This document shows, piece by piece, positions 53,288 to 61,575 of a stretch of DNA of 64,000 nt. Position 1 is the stretch's first letter, and each line of letters opens with the position of its first letter. The notes beneath the pieces are model-generated. The model was not told where the DNA came from and ran no database searches. It worked only from the letters and a program-made list of their open reading frames with translations. Made by a program: the position numbers and the translations under genes. Origin of the DNA: Oscillospiraceae bacterium. Lineage in GTDB: Bacteria > Bacillota > Clostridia > Oscillospirales > Ruminococcaceae. The stretch covers positions 158,895 to 222,894 of the forward strand of contig JAFUIS010000018.1 of the NCBI GenBank assembly GCA_017468365.1, read 5' to 3'.

Positions 53288-53849
53288 AAAAATTGCCGAA
53301 GCAATCCTTTTTGCCGGCGGAGAACCCGTTGACCAGAAAGTTGTGGCCGAAGCAATGGAACTTGACGAAGATGCCGCAGTGGCGGTTCTTGAAAGTCTTA
53401 AAACCAAATATGAAAAATTCGAAGGTTCTATCGAAGTAAGGCGCCTTGAGACCCAGTGGCAGCTTTGCACCAAAGCTGAATATGAATCCTATATCCGCGG
53501 GGCTTTTGAAATAAAGCGCAACGCGCCGCTTTCTCAGGCGGCTCTTGAGGTGCTTGCGATAATCGCATATAACCAGCCGGTAACAAGAGCTTTTGCGGAA
53601 CAGGTCCGCGGAGTCGATTCTTCCGGCGTTATTTCCACCCTTGTGGAAAAAGGACTTATTGAAGAGGCGGGAAGACTTGACCTTCCCGGAAAGCCCATTG
53701 CTTACCGCACCACTCCTTTGTTCCTTCGTTCCTTTGGGCTTGAATCTCTTGAAGATATGCCACCCATTGCGGATGAAGCCGAAACCGAAGAAAAAGAGCA
53801 GAGCGCTGAACTTGAGGATCAGCAGTCTCTTTTTGACGAAGAGCCTTGA
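53259..53849 (+). CDS. scpB: Segregation and condensation protein B
   Basis: Winged-helix protein of 196 residues that dimerises and binds ScpA. EAILFAGGEPVDQKVVAEAM opens, and APLSQAALEVLAIIAYNQPVTR is the family core, with YRTTPLFLRSFGLESLEDMPP near the end. GTG start in the scpA C-terminus. Its acidic tail is common. Confidence 0.94.
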   Translation: MTKLQLEQYEKIAEAILFAGGEPVDQKVVAEAMELDEDAAVAVLESLKTKYEKFEGSIEVRRLETQWQLCTKAEYESYIRGAFEIKRNAPLSQAALEVLAIIAYNQPVTRAFAEQVRGVDSSGVISTLVEKGLIEEAGRLDLPGKPIAYRTTPLFLRSFGLESLEDMPPIADEAETEEKEQSAELEDQQSLFDEEP

Positions 53850-53881
53850 TAATTTAGAAGGCTGAAAAAGGAGGTGGCGGC

Positions 53882-54538
53882 ATGACGGGATGGCTGATAT
53901 TTTTAGGAGTGATCCTTTTTATCCTCGGCGTTCTGATGATACCCGTACATGCCGAAGGTTATTATAAAGAGGAGTTTTCTCTAAAGATAAGATGCCTTTT
54001 CTTCCTTAAATTCACAATTCTTCCGGCAAAGGAAAAAGAAAAGAAGAAGGAAGAAAAACCAAAAGAAAAGAAAACCGCCGAAGAAAAACCGGCGGAGAAA
54101 AAAGAAAAGCGCAAGATGACCGTTGAAGAAATTGTGGATATGACAGTCCACGTTGTTGAAAAATACGGTCCGGGCGCAAAGATGATACTTCGGAACATAA
54201 GATTCCACAGATTGGAATTTTATTGGAAAGTGGGCGCGGAAGATGCCGCGGCCTGCGGAATAAAATACGGAAGAGCCTGCGCCTGGATTTCCGGCGTGCT
54301 TGGATTTTTCAGAAACCTTATGAGGATTGAAAAAACTAAGCTTAAGGTTTTTCCGGATTTTATCTGTGAAGAGGACGAAAGATACGGTGGGTTCGATCTG
54401 GAACTCAACCCGCTTATCGTTATAATCGGCGCTTTGAGAATGGCTGCCGCGTTCCTTGGCGACCTTATCAAAAGCGCAAAAGAAAAACCGAAAAACAACG
54501 CTGTTAAGCATAAGATAAAGGCAAAGGAGAGTGCTTGA
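53882..54538 (+). CDS. DUF2953 domain protein
   Basis: Protein of 218 residues with an N-terminal hydrophobic helix (WLIFLGVILFILGVLMIPV), a Lys/Glu-rich low-complexity stretch at about 50-80, and a C-terminal DUF2953 region (RNIRFHRLEFYWKVGAEDAA). Function is unknown, but it is conserved next to ytfJ in spore formers. GGAGGTG site upstream. Confidence 0.83.
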   Translation: MTGWLIFLGVILFILGVLMIPVHAEGYYKEEFSLKIRCLFFLKFTILPAKEKEKKKEEKPKEKKTAEEKPAEKKEKRKMTVEEIVDMTVHVVEKYGPGAKMILRNIRFHRLEFYWKVGAEDAAACGIKYGRACAWISGVLGFFRNLMRIEKTKLKVFPDFICEEDERYGGFDLELNPLIVIIGALRMAAAFLGDLIKSAKEKPKNNAVKHKIKAKESA

Positions 54539-54540
54539 AA

Positions 54541-54984
54541 ATGAGCGAAAAAAATCTTGAAGGTATGATAAATATCTCCCTTGAAAAAGTAAAGGGAATG
54601 GTCGATTCCAACTCCATTATAGGAGCTCCCATCACCACCCCCGACGGCACCACCATTATTCCCGTTTCCAAAGTAAGCGTGGGATTTGGCTGCGGCGGAA
54701 GCGATTTTCCTTCCGCAAGCCCCAAGGATATGTTCGGAGGCGGCACCGGCGGCGGCGTTACCATTCAGCCGGTGGCTTTTCTTGTGCTTAAAGGCGAAAG
54801 CGTCCGCATGATCCAGATTGCGGACAAAAACAACGTTGTTGAACGCGTTGCAAACATGGTTCCGGACGCTATCGACACCATTTCCGGATTCATCAACAAG
54901 AAAAAATCCGGCGAAAACGTAACCGTTGAAACCGGCGTTATCGAAAAAGTTGAAGAAACTGCCGAAACTCCCGCAGCGGAATAA
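54541..54984 (+). CDS. ytfJ: GerW/YtfJ family sporulation protein
   Basis: Protein of 147 residues. NLEGMINISLEKVKGMVDSN and IIPVSKVSVGFGCGGSDF, followed by a Gly-rich GGGTGGGVTIQPVAFLVL, are YtfJ motifs. In Bacillus GerW is needed for spore germination. The ATG at 54541 follows AAGGAGAG. Confidence 0.92.
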   Translation: MSEKNLEGMINISLEKVKGMVDSNSIIGAPITTPDGTTIIPVSKVSVGFGCGGSDFPSASPKDMFGGGTGGGVTIQPVAFLVLKGESVRMIQIADKNNVVERVANMVPDAIDTISGFINKKKSGENVTVETGVIEKVEETAETPAAE

Positions 54985-54999
54985 TTCATAAAACAAAAG

Positions 55000-55036
55000 C
55001 ACCCCGCATAGATTTTTGCGGGGTGATGGCTTTTTG
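55000..55036 (+). promoter_or_regulatory. Hairpin whose 3' arm holds the ribosome site of the carboxypeptidase gene
   Basis: CACCCCGCA (55000-55008) pairs with TGCGGGGTG (55017-55025) around 8 bases. GGGGTG is the ribosome site of the TTG start at 55034, and TTTTT just after the hairpin overlaps that start. It can act as a terminator or a translation lock. Confidence 0.5.
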
Positions 55037-56128
55037 AAAAGAATTGCGGCTTTATTTTTTGTGGTGCTCACGGTTTTTGCTTTGAGCACCGGTGCTTTTG
55101 CAGCATCGAAAAGCGCCGTGCTCATCGATAAAAACAGCGGCAGGGTGCTTTTTGAACTGAATAAAGACAAAACTCTTCCCATGGCAAGCACCACAAAGAT
55201 AATGACGGCGCTCATCACCCTTGAGGAAGAGGAAATTGATGAATATTTTACCGTTGATGAAAAGGCCGTCATGGTGGAAGGCTCTTCTATGGGTCTTAAA
55301 AAAGGAGACAAAGCAACTCTTAGGATTCTTGCAGAGGGAATGCTTCTTTCCTCGGGAAACGATGCGGCAAATGCCGCCGCGGTAAAAATTTCAGGCTCGA
55401 CGAAGGCTTTTGTGAAGCTTATGAACGAAAGGGCAAAAGAGATGGGTTTGGAAAGCACCTCTTTTGAAACGCCGTCGGGTCTTGACGGTGAAAAACATTT
55501 TTCCACCGCCTATGATATGGCAATACTTGCAAAAAACGCTTTGGAAAACCCGGATTTTGCCGCGATTTGCGGCGAAAAAAGCATTTTTGCAGAGTACGGT
55601 GACCCTCCGTACCGAAGAAAATTAACCAACCACAACAAGCTTTTGGGCACATTTGAGGGTGCCACAGGAGTAAAGACGGGTTTTACAAAAAAAGCCGGAA
55701 GATGCCTTGTTTCGTCTGCAGAAAGAAACAGCGTAAGCCTTATCTGTGTGACGCTTGGATGTTCCGACGACTGGAATTATCACCGCAGTATTTATGAGGA
55801 ATATTTCGGAAAGCTGAAAGCGAAGGAGCTTTCGGAAAAAGTTCCGGAAGTAAAAATAAGCGTCTGCGGAGGAGAAGAATCCGAAGTGGGAGCAAAACCC
55901 GTTTCGGTGAACGCGGCATTTTTTGACGGCGAAGAAGAGCGGATAAAGACGGAAATTTCGGTTTTTCCGTTCGTTTTTGCGCCGGTGGAAAAAGGCGAGG
56001 TGCTTGGAAAAGCGATTTTTTATCTTGATGGGGAAAAAATTGCAGAAACGCCCCTTGCTGCGGAAAAATCAGTTTATACACCGCCTGAAAAGGACGGTTT
56101 TTGGAATAGAATAAAAGAGATTTTTTGA
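55034..56128 (+). CDS. D-alanyl-D-alanine carboxypeptidase (DacF/DacB-like)
   Basis: Penicillin-binding peptidase of 364 residues that trims peptidoglycan side chains. Signal peptide: KRIAALFFVVLTVFALSTGAFA with likely cut before AS. Active motifs are MASTTKIM (SxxK), SSGNDAA (SxN) and GVKTGFTKKAG (KTG). A C-terminal PBP5-like domain follows. The TTG at 55034 is preferred to 55016 because the signal peptide then begins with MKR. Near ytfJ as in spore formers. Confidence 0.92.
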   Translation: MKRIAALFFVVLTVFALSTGAFAASKSAVLIDKNSGRVLFELNKDKTLPMASTTKIMTALITLEEEEIDEYFTVDEKAVMVEGSSMGLKKGDKATLRILAEGMLLSSGNDAANAAAVKISGSTKAFVKLMNERAKEMGLESTSFETPSGLDGEKHFSTAYDMAILAKNALENPDFAAICGEKSIFAEYGDPPYRRKLTNHNKLLGTFEGATGVKTGFTKKAGRCLVSSAERNSVSLICVTLGCSDDWNYHRSIYEEYFGKLKAKELSEKVPEVKISVCGGEESEVGAKPVSVNAAFFDGEEERIKTEISVFPFVFAPVEKGEVLGKAIFYLDGEKIAETPLAAEKSVYTPPEKDGFWNRIKEIF

Positions 56129-56146
56129 CATTTTGAGGAGAATCAG

Positions 56147-56998
56147 ATGAAGGATACAAGAATACAGAAAGCGATTTCCGATGCGGGTTACACTTCCAGA
56201 AGAAAAGCGGAAGAACTTATTGCCGCCGGAAAAGTTAAAGTTAACGGACATCCGGCGGAAATCGGAATGAAAGTTGACGTAAGAAAAGACATAATCACCA
56301 TCAACGGAGAAGAAATAAGAACCGGAGTTGGCGAAAAACTTTGGTATGTTGCGCTCAACAAACCCCGTGGTTTTGTTACCACCACTTCCGACGAAAAAGG
56401 AAGAAAGACCGTAATGGATCTTGTTACCGACATTCCCGCAAGGATCTATCCTATCGGACGCCTTGACCGTAACAGCGAAGGCCTTATCCTTCTTACCAAC
56501 GACGGCGCTTTTGCAAACATGATCATGCATCCCAGCGGTAATATCCAGAAGACCTATCGTGTAACTGTTCGCGAAACCGGAATTGAGGACAAACTTATCA
56601 AACTTTCCGAAGGAATCACCATTGATTCCGGATTTGTCCGCCCAGTAGCTCTTACCGTTCTTGAAGAAAACGAAGAGCGCACCGTTCTTCAGTTTACCAT
56701 TGCCGAAGGCAAAAACCGCGAAATAAGAAAAATGTGCGAAGCGGTAGGCCTTACCGTTGTGCGCCTTAAAAGGACCTCTATCGGCGTTGTAAGGCTCGGA
56801 ATGCTTCAGCAGGGAAAATGGCGCGAGCTTACAAAAGAGGAACTTACCGGACTTCACAACCTTTCCAGAAAAGGCGTTTCCGGCGAACAAACTCCTAAAA
56901 AGAATTCCGGCAGAAAACCTTTTGAAAAGCATGCAGGCGCAAAACCCGCGGCAAACAAACCTGCAAAACCCACTATGAAATTCGCAAGAAGACCTTGA
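56147..56998 (+). CDS. rRNA pseudouridine synthase, RluB/RsuA family
   Basis: Enzyme of 283 residues with S4 domain (RIQKAISDAGYTSRRKAEEL), catalytic GRLDRNSEGLILLTND and GKNREIRKMCEAVGL. It resembles RluB more than the paralogue at 2143. The last about 45 residues are basic and Ala/Pro/Lys rich (AGAKPAANKPAKPTMKFA), a flexible RNA-binding tail. Confidence 0.93.
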   Translation: MKDTRIQKAISDAGYTSRRKAEELIAAGKVKVNGHPAEIGMKVDVRKDIITINGEEIRTGVGEKLWYVALNKPRGFVTTTSDEKGRKTVMDLVTDIPARIYPIGRLDRNSEGLILLTNDGAFANMIMHPSGNIQKTYRVTVRETGIEDKLIKLSEGITIDSGFVRPVALTVLEENEERTVLQFTIAEGKNREIRKMCEAVGLTVVRLKRTSIGVVRLGMLQQGKWRELTKEELTGLHNLSRKGVSGEQTPKKNSGRKPFEKHAGAKPAANKPAKPTMKFARRP

Positions 56999-57059
56999 TA
57001 AGAAAAACGAAGTTTGCTACGAGCGGACCGGCGACGACGTTAAAACCATTTATTATTAA

Positions 57060-57088
57060 AAAACCTCCCGAATTTCGGGAGGTTTTTT
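57060..57088 (+). terminator. Terminator after the RluB-type gene
   Basis: CCTCCCGA pairs with TCGGGAGG around a short loop with A and T flanks. Confidence 0.85.
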
Positions 57089-57100
57089 GCAACAAAAAAA

Positions 57101-57123
57101 GTCCCGGACAGATTGTCCGGGAC
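57101..57123 (-). terminator. Terminator of secG
   Basis: GTCCCGGACA (57101-57110) pairs with TGTCCGGGAC (57114-57123); seven A at 57094-57100 give the T run on the reverse strand. Confidence 0.82.
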
Positions 57124-57143
57124 TTTCGTGAAATTTTCAGAAA

Positions 57144-57389
57144 TCAGAAATAAATGGTGAATGCATAAACTGCGAGGGTAATTACAAAGAATACGACAGC
57201 AAGGATTTTGGTGAAGCGAACAAGTTTTGCGTTGTTGCTTTTTGCTTCTGCTGCTGCAGCGGAAGAGCTTTTGCCGCCGAGAGCGGAAAGACCGTCCTGT
57301 TTGCTGCTGCTCTGGAAAAGAACAGTAATGGTTACGAGAACGCAGGTTATGATAAGAAGAATACTTCCGATAATTTCAATAACAGTCAT
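57144..57389 (-). CDS. secG: Preprotein translocase subunit SecG
   Basis: Membrane subunit of 81 residues, two helices (IIGSILLIITCVLVTITVLF and FTKILAVVFFVITLAVYAF) linked by a Gly/Ser/Ala loop (LGGKSSSAAAAEAK). It stimulates the SecYEG channel. GGAGG precedes the ATG. Confidence 0.92.
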   Translation of the reverse strand: MTVIEIIGSILLIITCVLVTITVLFQSSSKQDGLSALGGKSSSAAAAEAKSNNAKLVRFTKILAVVFFVITLAVYAFTIYF

Positions 57390-57607
57390 GATAAACCTCC
57401 AAAAATAACACGATAGCTATAATATAATACCACAGCTAGTAATCTTTTGCAAGAGTTTTTTTGGTATTTATGCAAAAAAATGACTGTTTTTACGGGGTAT
57501 TATAAACGTTGTGCGGGTAATAATATTATCAGCCTGTTCGCTTTCAAAAAAATGCGTTTGCTTTTTTAAAATTTTGCAAAAAAAACGAAGACGAACGGCT
57601 TTTTATT

Positions 57608-57650
57608 GAGGATGCCTTTTTTTCTGTGAAGCGGCATCCTCATTTTTTTT
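57608..57650 (+). terminator. Forward-facing terminator with no forward gene upstream
   Basis: GAGGATGCC (57608-57616) pairs with GGCATCCTC (57633-57641), then A and eight T. The reverse strand lacks a T run here, so it serves forward transcription. The gap 57390-57607 is AT-rich and shows no forward ORF of note, so a small RNA is possible. Confidence 0.7.
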
Positions 57651-57655
57651 ATTCA

Positions 57656-57949
57656 TCAGATGAAGTCGGGGATATCTTCGGTATCCTCAAATTCAACAAA
57701 TCTGTCCTCATAGGTTCCGTCAAGCATTTTTGCGATTTTGTCGCGGCGGGGGAACATTACCTCAAAAGCGGCAAAAGCTGCAAATACTGCGATGAAGGGT
57801 GCAAGATATCTGAGGGCTTTGTTGGCGGAAACTCCGAAAAGAATTCCAAGGAGAAGAACGAGAAGATAGCACCAGAAGTAATCTTTGTATTCAAAGTCCT
57901 CGGCGATATCTCTTGCTCTGTCGAACCATTTTCTGCAGAATGCGTACAT
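57656..57949 (-). CDS. Small membrane protein, unknown
   Basis: Protein of 97 residues with two adjacent hydrophobic stretches (FWCYLLVLLLGILFGVSA and YLAPFIAVFAAFAAFEVMF) and an acidic C-terminus (EFEDTEDIPDF). The ATG at 57949 with AAAGGAG 8 bases upstream is better than the TTG at 57955. It follows the topoisomerase A gene after 30 bases, probably same transcript. Not recognised. Confidence 0.68.
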   Translation of the reverse strand: MYAFCRKWFDRARDIAEDFEYKDYFWCYLLVLLLGILFGVSANKALRYLAPFIAVFAAFAAFEVMFPRRDKIAKMLDGTYEDRFVEFEDTEDIPDFI

Positions 57950-57979
57950 AATCAAGTCTCCTTTCGGTATTGGAAAAAA

Positions 57980-60211
57980 TTATAAACTGATTTGTTCAAA
58001 AAGGTCGCCGTCTTTTGGAATGGCGCCTGCAGCGGGAAGATTTCTTGTTCTGAAGCGGTGGGCGTTTTCGAGCATTCCATCTTCAAAAGGTTTTGCTGCG
58101 GAAACGGTCGCGTTCTTTTTAAGGGTCATTACAGCGACGCCCTGGGTATCGCGGGCCGCCTTTGAAGGAACGGCACCGGAATGAACAAGGAGAAGTCTTC
58201 CACCGGAAGAGGAGAGAAGGAATTCTTTATCCTCTTCAATGTTATAGCAGGCAACAAGAGGAGATTTGTCGGAATAGGCACCGATAAGCTTCTTGCGCCT
58301 TGTTTTTGTTTCATAGGAGGAAAGCGGGACTTTTGCCGCTTTTCCGTTCTCATAAAAGAATACCATAAAACCGGTATACTTTTCAACCACTGCCATGAAA
58401 ATTGCGCTTTCGCCTTCGTCAAAACCAAGTTTTGAGGGGATATAATCGCCCATTACGCTGGTTTTCGTATCATCAAAGTCACAGGCTCTTGCTTTATAGA
58501 CCTGGCATTTATTGCTGAAGAACAAAAGCTCGACGTTGTTATGGCTTTCGGTGGTGAAGATGATCTCGTCGCCCTCTTTAAGCTTATGGTCGCCGGACAT
58601 TCGAAGGGACTGGGGAGTTATCTTTTTAAAGTAGCCTTCTCTTGTAAAGAAAAGGTTTACGGGATAATCGGGAACTTCCTCATCGACGGTTTCTTCCTTG
58701 GTTTCACTGATGTATATGATTTCGCTTCGTCTGGGCTGGTCATATTTTTTGATGACGTCTTTAAGGTCGTCGATGATAAGGTTGTCGATCTTTTTGGGAT
58801 CATTGAGGATTATCTCCATTTCGGCGATATCTTTTTTGAGGTCGTTTATATCCGCGGTGCGCTTGAGGATATATTCGCGGTTGAGGTGGCGGAGTTTTAT
58901 TTCCGCAACGTATTCAGCCTGGACCTGGTCGATGCCGAAGCCGATCATGAGGTTGGGAACAACTTCGGTTTCGCTTTCGGTCTCGCGGATTATTTTGATA
59001 GCCTTGTCGATATCGAGAAGGATTTTCTGAAGACCTTTGAGAAGGTGGAGTTTGTCCTTTTTGCCTTTAAGGTCGAAATAGATTCTTCTTCTTACACATT
59101 CGTGGCGGAAGGCCACCCATTCGTTGATTATCAGGCGAACGCCGAGGACCATCGGAGAGCCGCCGATAAGAACGTTGAAGTTTGCGGAAAAGCTGTCCTC
59201 AAGCGGTGTGGTGCGATAAAGCTTTTGCATAAGAGCATCGGGATCAACGCCGCGTTTGAGGTCGATGGCGATTTTAAGACCGGAAAGGTCGGTCTCGTCG
59301 CGGATATCGGAAATTTCGGTTATCTTTCTCGCTTTTACAAGTTCGAGTATCTTATCAATGATAGCTTCGACGCAGGTGGTGGCGGGAATTTCGATGACCT
59401 CTATGCATTTGCTTTTTTCGTCATAACGGTATTTTGCGCGTACGCGGATGCTTCCGCGGCCGGTCTCATAGATTTTTGAAAATTCGTCCTTGTTGTAAAT
59501 TATAAGGCCACCGCCGGCAAAATCCGGTGCCGGAAGAGTTGAAAGGATATCGTGGTCCGGGTTTTTGATAAGCTTTATGGTGGTGTCACAGATTTCAGAA
59601 AGTCTGAAAGGACAGATCTGGGAAGCCATACCTACCGCGATACCCACGTTGTAGTTAATAAGGATGGAAGGGAAGGTGACAGGAAAGAGCGAAGGCTCTT
59701 TCATGGTGTTATCATAGTTGTCGACAAAATCGACGGTGTCTTTATCGATATCACGGAAAAGTTCCGCAGCGATTTTATCAAGTTTTGCTTCGGTATAACG
59801 GGAAGCGGCGCAAACCATGTTTCTGGAATATGCCTTACCGAAGTTACCTTTGCTGTCGACCCAGGGGTGAAGAAGTGAACCGTTGCCCCTTGCCATACGG
59901 ACCATGGTATCATAGATAGCCTGGTCGCCATGGGGGTTGAGCTTCATAGTCTGGCCGACGATGTTTGCGGATTTTGTTTTTGCGCCGGTGAGAAGGCCCA
60001 TTTTATACATTGTATAAAGGAGCTTTCTGTGGCTGGGTTTAAAACCGTCGATTTCGGGAATGGCACGGCTTACGATAACGCTCATTGCATAGGGCATATA
60101 GTTCTTTTCAAGAACGTCCACTATGGGCTGGTCAACTATTACGCCGGCGTTTTCAAAGTTTGCCTTCTGTTCGGTTTTGGGTTGCTGTTTTTCTATTTTC
60201 TTCTTAGCCAT
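57980..60211 (-). CDS. Type II topoisomerase subunit A, topoisomerase IV-like
   Basis: DNA-cleaving subunit of 743 residues. The catalytic Tyr is in AASRYTEAKL near residue 137, and the quinolone region is DGFKPSHRKLLYTMYKMGL and NPHGDQAIYDTMVRMA. The C-terminal beta-pinwheel (from about 510) lacks the QRRGGRG GyrA box, favouring topoisomerase IV-like over gyrase. No B subunit gene is beside it: rlmH is upstream. Partner must be elsewhere. Confidence 0.9.
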   Translation of the reverse strand: MAKKKIEKQQPKTEQKANFENAGVIVDQPIVDVLEKNYMPYAMSVIVSRAIPEIDGFKPSHRKLLYTMYKMGLLTGAKTKSANIVGQTMKLNPHGDQAIYDTMVRMARGNGSLLHPWVDSKGNFGKAYSRNMVCAASRYTEAKLDKIAAELFRDIDKDTVDFVDNYDNTMKEPSLFPVTFPSILINYNVGIAVGMASQICPFRLSEICDTTIKLIKNPDHDILSTLPAPDFAGGGLIIYNKDEFSKIYETGRGSIRVRAKYRYDEKSKCIEVIEIPATTCVEAIIDKILELVKARKITEISDIRDETDLSGLKIAIDLKRGVDPDALMQKLYRTTPLEDSFSANFNVLIGGSPMVLGVRLIINEWVAFRHECVRRRIYFDLKGKKDKLHLLKGLQKILLDIDKAIKIIRETESETEVVPNLMIGFGIDQVQAEYVAEIKLRHLNREYILKRTADINDLKKDIAEMEIILNDPKKIDNLIIDDLKDVIKKYDQPRRSEIIYISETKEETVDEEVPDYPVNLFFTREGYFKKITPQSLRMSGDHKLKEGDEIIFTTESHNNVELLFFSNKCQVYKARACDFDDTKTSVMGDYIPSKLGFDEGESAIFMAVVEKYTGFMVFFYENGKAAKVPLSSYETKTRRKKLIGAYSDKSPLVACYNIEEDKEFLLSSSGGRLLLVHSGAVPSKAARDTQGVAVMTLKKNATVSAAKPFEDGMLENAHRFRTRNLPAAGAIPKDGDLFEQISL

Positions 60212-60229
60212 TTTTTCCCTTTCCGGTAA

Positions 60230-60715
60230 TCATTTATGATACTTTCCGCCGGTGGATATCTGGAAGGCGCGGTAAATCTGTTCCAGAATGAGCACGCGGG
60301 AAATCTGGTGGGTAAAAGTCATTCGCGAAAGCGAAAGTTTTAGCTTCGCTCGCTTTTTTATTTCGTCCGAAAGTCCGTAGGAACCGCCGATGACGAAACA
60401 AAGTTCGCTGGCACTTTCGTCGGACATAAGGTTTTCGAGCTTTTGAGAAAAACCTTCGGAGGAAAGCATTTCGCCTTCGATACACATTGCGGCAATGACC
60501 GCGTTTTGCGGTATCTTTGAGGCGATAGCCGCGCCTTCCGCTTCGATGCATTTTGCGATTTCGGAAGGGGAGGGATTATCCGGAAGTTTATATTCGTTAA
60601 GCTCGGTTATTTTTAATTTGCAATAGGCGGAAAGGCGCTTTTCATATTCGGCGGCGGCTTCGCGCAGATATTTTTCTTTGAGATTTCCGACGCAGATGAT
60701 GTTTATTGTGCGCAT
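60230..60715 (-). CDS. rlmH: 23S rRNA pseudouridine1915 N3-methyltransferase
   Basis: SPOUT methyltransferase of 161 residues. INIICVGNLKEKYLREAAAEY opens, the SAM knot is ELCFVIGGSYGLSDEI and the end is LILEQIYRAFQISTGGKYHK. It acts on helix 69 of 23S rRNA. GGAG upstream. Confidence 0.96.
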   Translation of the reverse strand: MRTINIICVGNLKEKYLREAAAEYEKRLSAYCKLKITELNEYKLPDNPSPSEIAKCIEAEGAAIASKIPQNAVIAAMCIEGEMLSSEGFSQKLENLMSDESASELCFVIGGSYGLSDEIKKRAKLKLSLSRMTFTHQISRVLILEQIYRAFQISTGGKYHK

Positions 60716-60724
60716 TTTTTCTCC

Positions 60725-61516
60725 TTAAAGCAAAATATTTTCTGAAAGTTCGCTTCTCGGCGCGGCAAAGATAATGTAATCGGTGCCGCGGCGAAGACCG
60801 GACATCGAAAGTTCGGCAACACAGGTCTGGACGGCGACGTCCGGGGTGTTGTTTTCTTTGCTGATGTGTCCGAGAACGATATGAACAGTGCCGCTTCTCA
60901 CAAGTTCGGGAAGAAAGGCGGCGCAATCGGTGTTTGAAAGGTGTCCCGAAGGACCTTTTATACGTCTTTTTAAAGAATAGGGATACGGTCCGAAATCGAG
61001 CATTCCGTTATCGTAGTTTGCTTCGATGAGCACCGCTTCGCTTTTTAAAAGGTGCTCACGGGCGTCGTCGGTAAGGTACCCGGTGTCGGTACAGATGCTT
61101 ATGCGGTGCTCGTCGGGGGTGATGACGGAATAACCGAGGCTTCCGACGCTGTCGTGGGAAGTTCTGAACGGTTTTACAAGCATTTTTCCGATAAGCTGTC
61201 CGTGCTCATCGATTTCGTTGAGCACGGCATTGAACGGAACAAGTCCGTTCGACGAAAGATATCTGAGCACCGGTGCGGAAGCATAGACAGGAACGCTGTG
61301 GTGGCTCAGAAAAACGGAAAGTCCGCGAACGTGGTCGATGTGTTCGTGGGTGATAAGGATACCCGAAAGGGAATCCGGGTCGATGCCGCGGTTTTTAAGC
61401 GCGGAGGTTATTCCGCGGCAGCTTATGCCGCAGTCTATGAGGATACCCTCACCCGAAGCACCCACAAAACTTGAGTTTCCGGAACTTCCGCTGGCGATGG
61501 TAAAAAATTTTGCCAA
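60725..61516 (-). CDS. MBL-fold hydrolase, WalJ/YycJ-like
   Basis: Metallo-beta-lactamase-fold protein of 263 residues. FTIASGSSGNSSFVGASGEG and GILITHEHIDHVRGLSVFL (HxHxDH) are typical of WalJ/YycJ, a DNA-repair or wall-linked phosphodiesterase. RTSHDSVGSLGYSV supplies another ligand His. It lies 9 bases ahead of rlmH, a common neighbour order. Confidence 0.9.
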   Translation of the reverse strand: MAKFFTIASGSSGNSSFVGASGEGILIDCGISCRGITSALKNRGIDPDSLSGILITHEHIDHVRGLSVFLSHHSVPVYASAPVLRYLSSNGLVPFNAVLNEIDEHGQLIGKMLVKPFRTSHDSVGSLGYSVITPDEHRISICTDTGYLTDDAREHLLKSEAVLIEANYDNGMLDFGPYPYSLKRRIKGPSGHLSNTDCAAFLPELVRSGTVHIVLGHISKENNTPDVAVQTCVAELSMSGLRRGTDYIIFAAPRSELSENILL

Positions 61517-61540
61517 AATAAACCTCCGTAAAAACGAACA

Positions 61541-61563
61541 GGCGGAGCAAAAACCGCTCCGCC
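61541..61563 (-). terminator. Possible terminator after murA
   Basis: GGCGGAGC (61541-61548) pairs with GCTCCGCC (61556-61563) around a 7-base A-rich loop. The reverse-strand tail is only moderately T-rich. Confidence 0.55.
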
Positions 61564-61575
61564 CTATAATAAATT

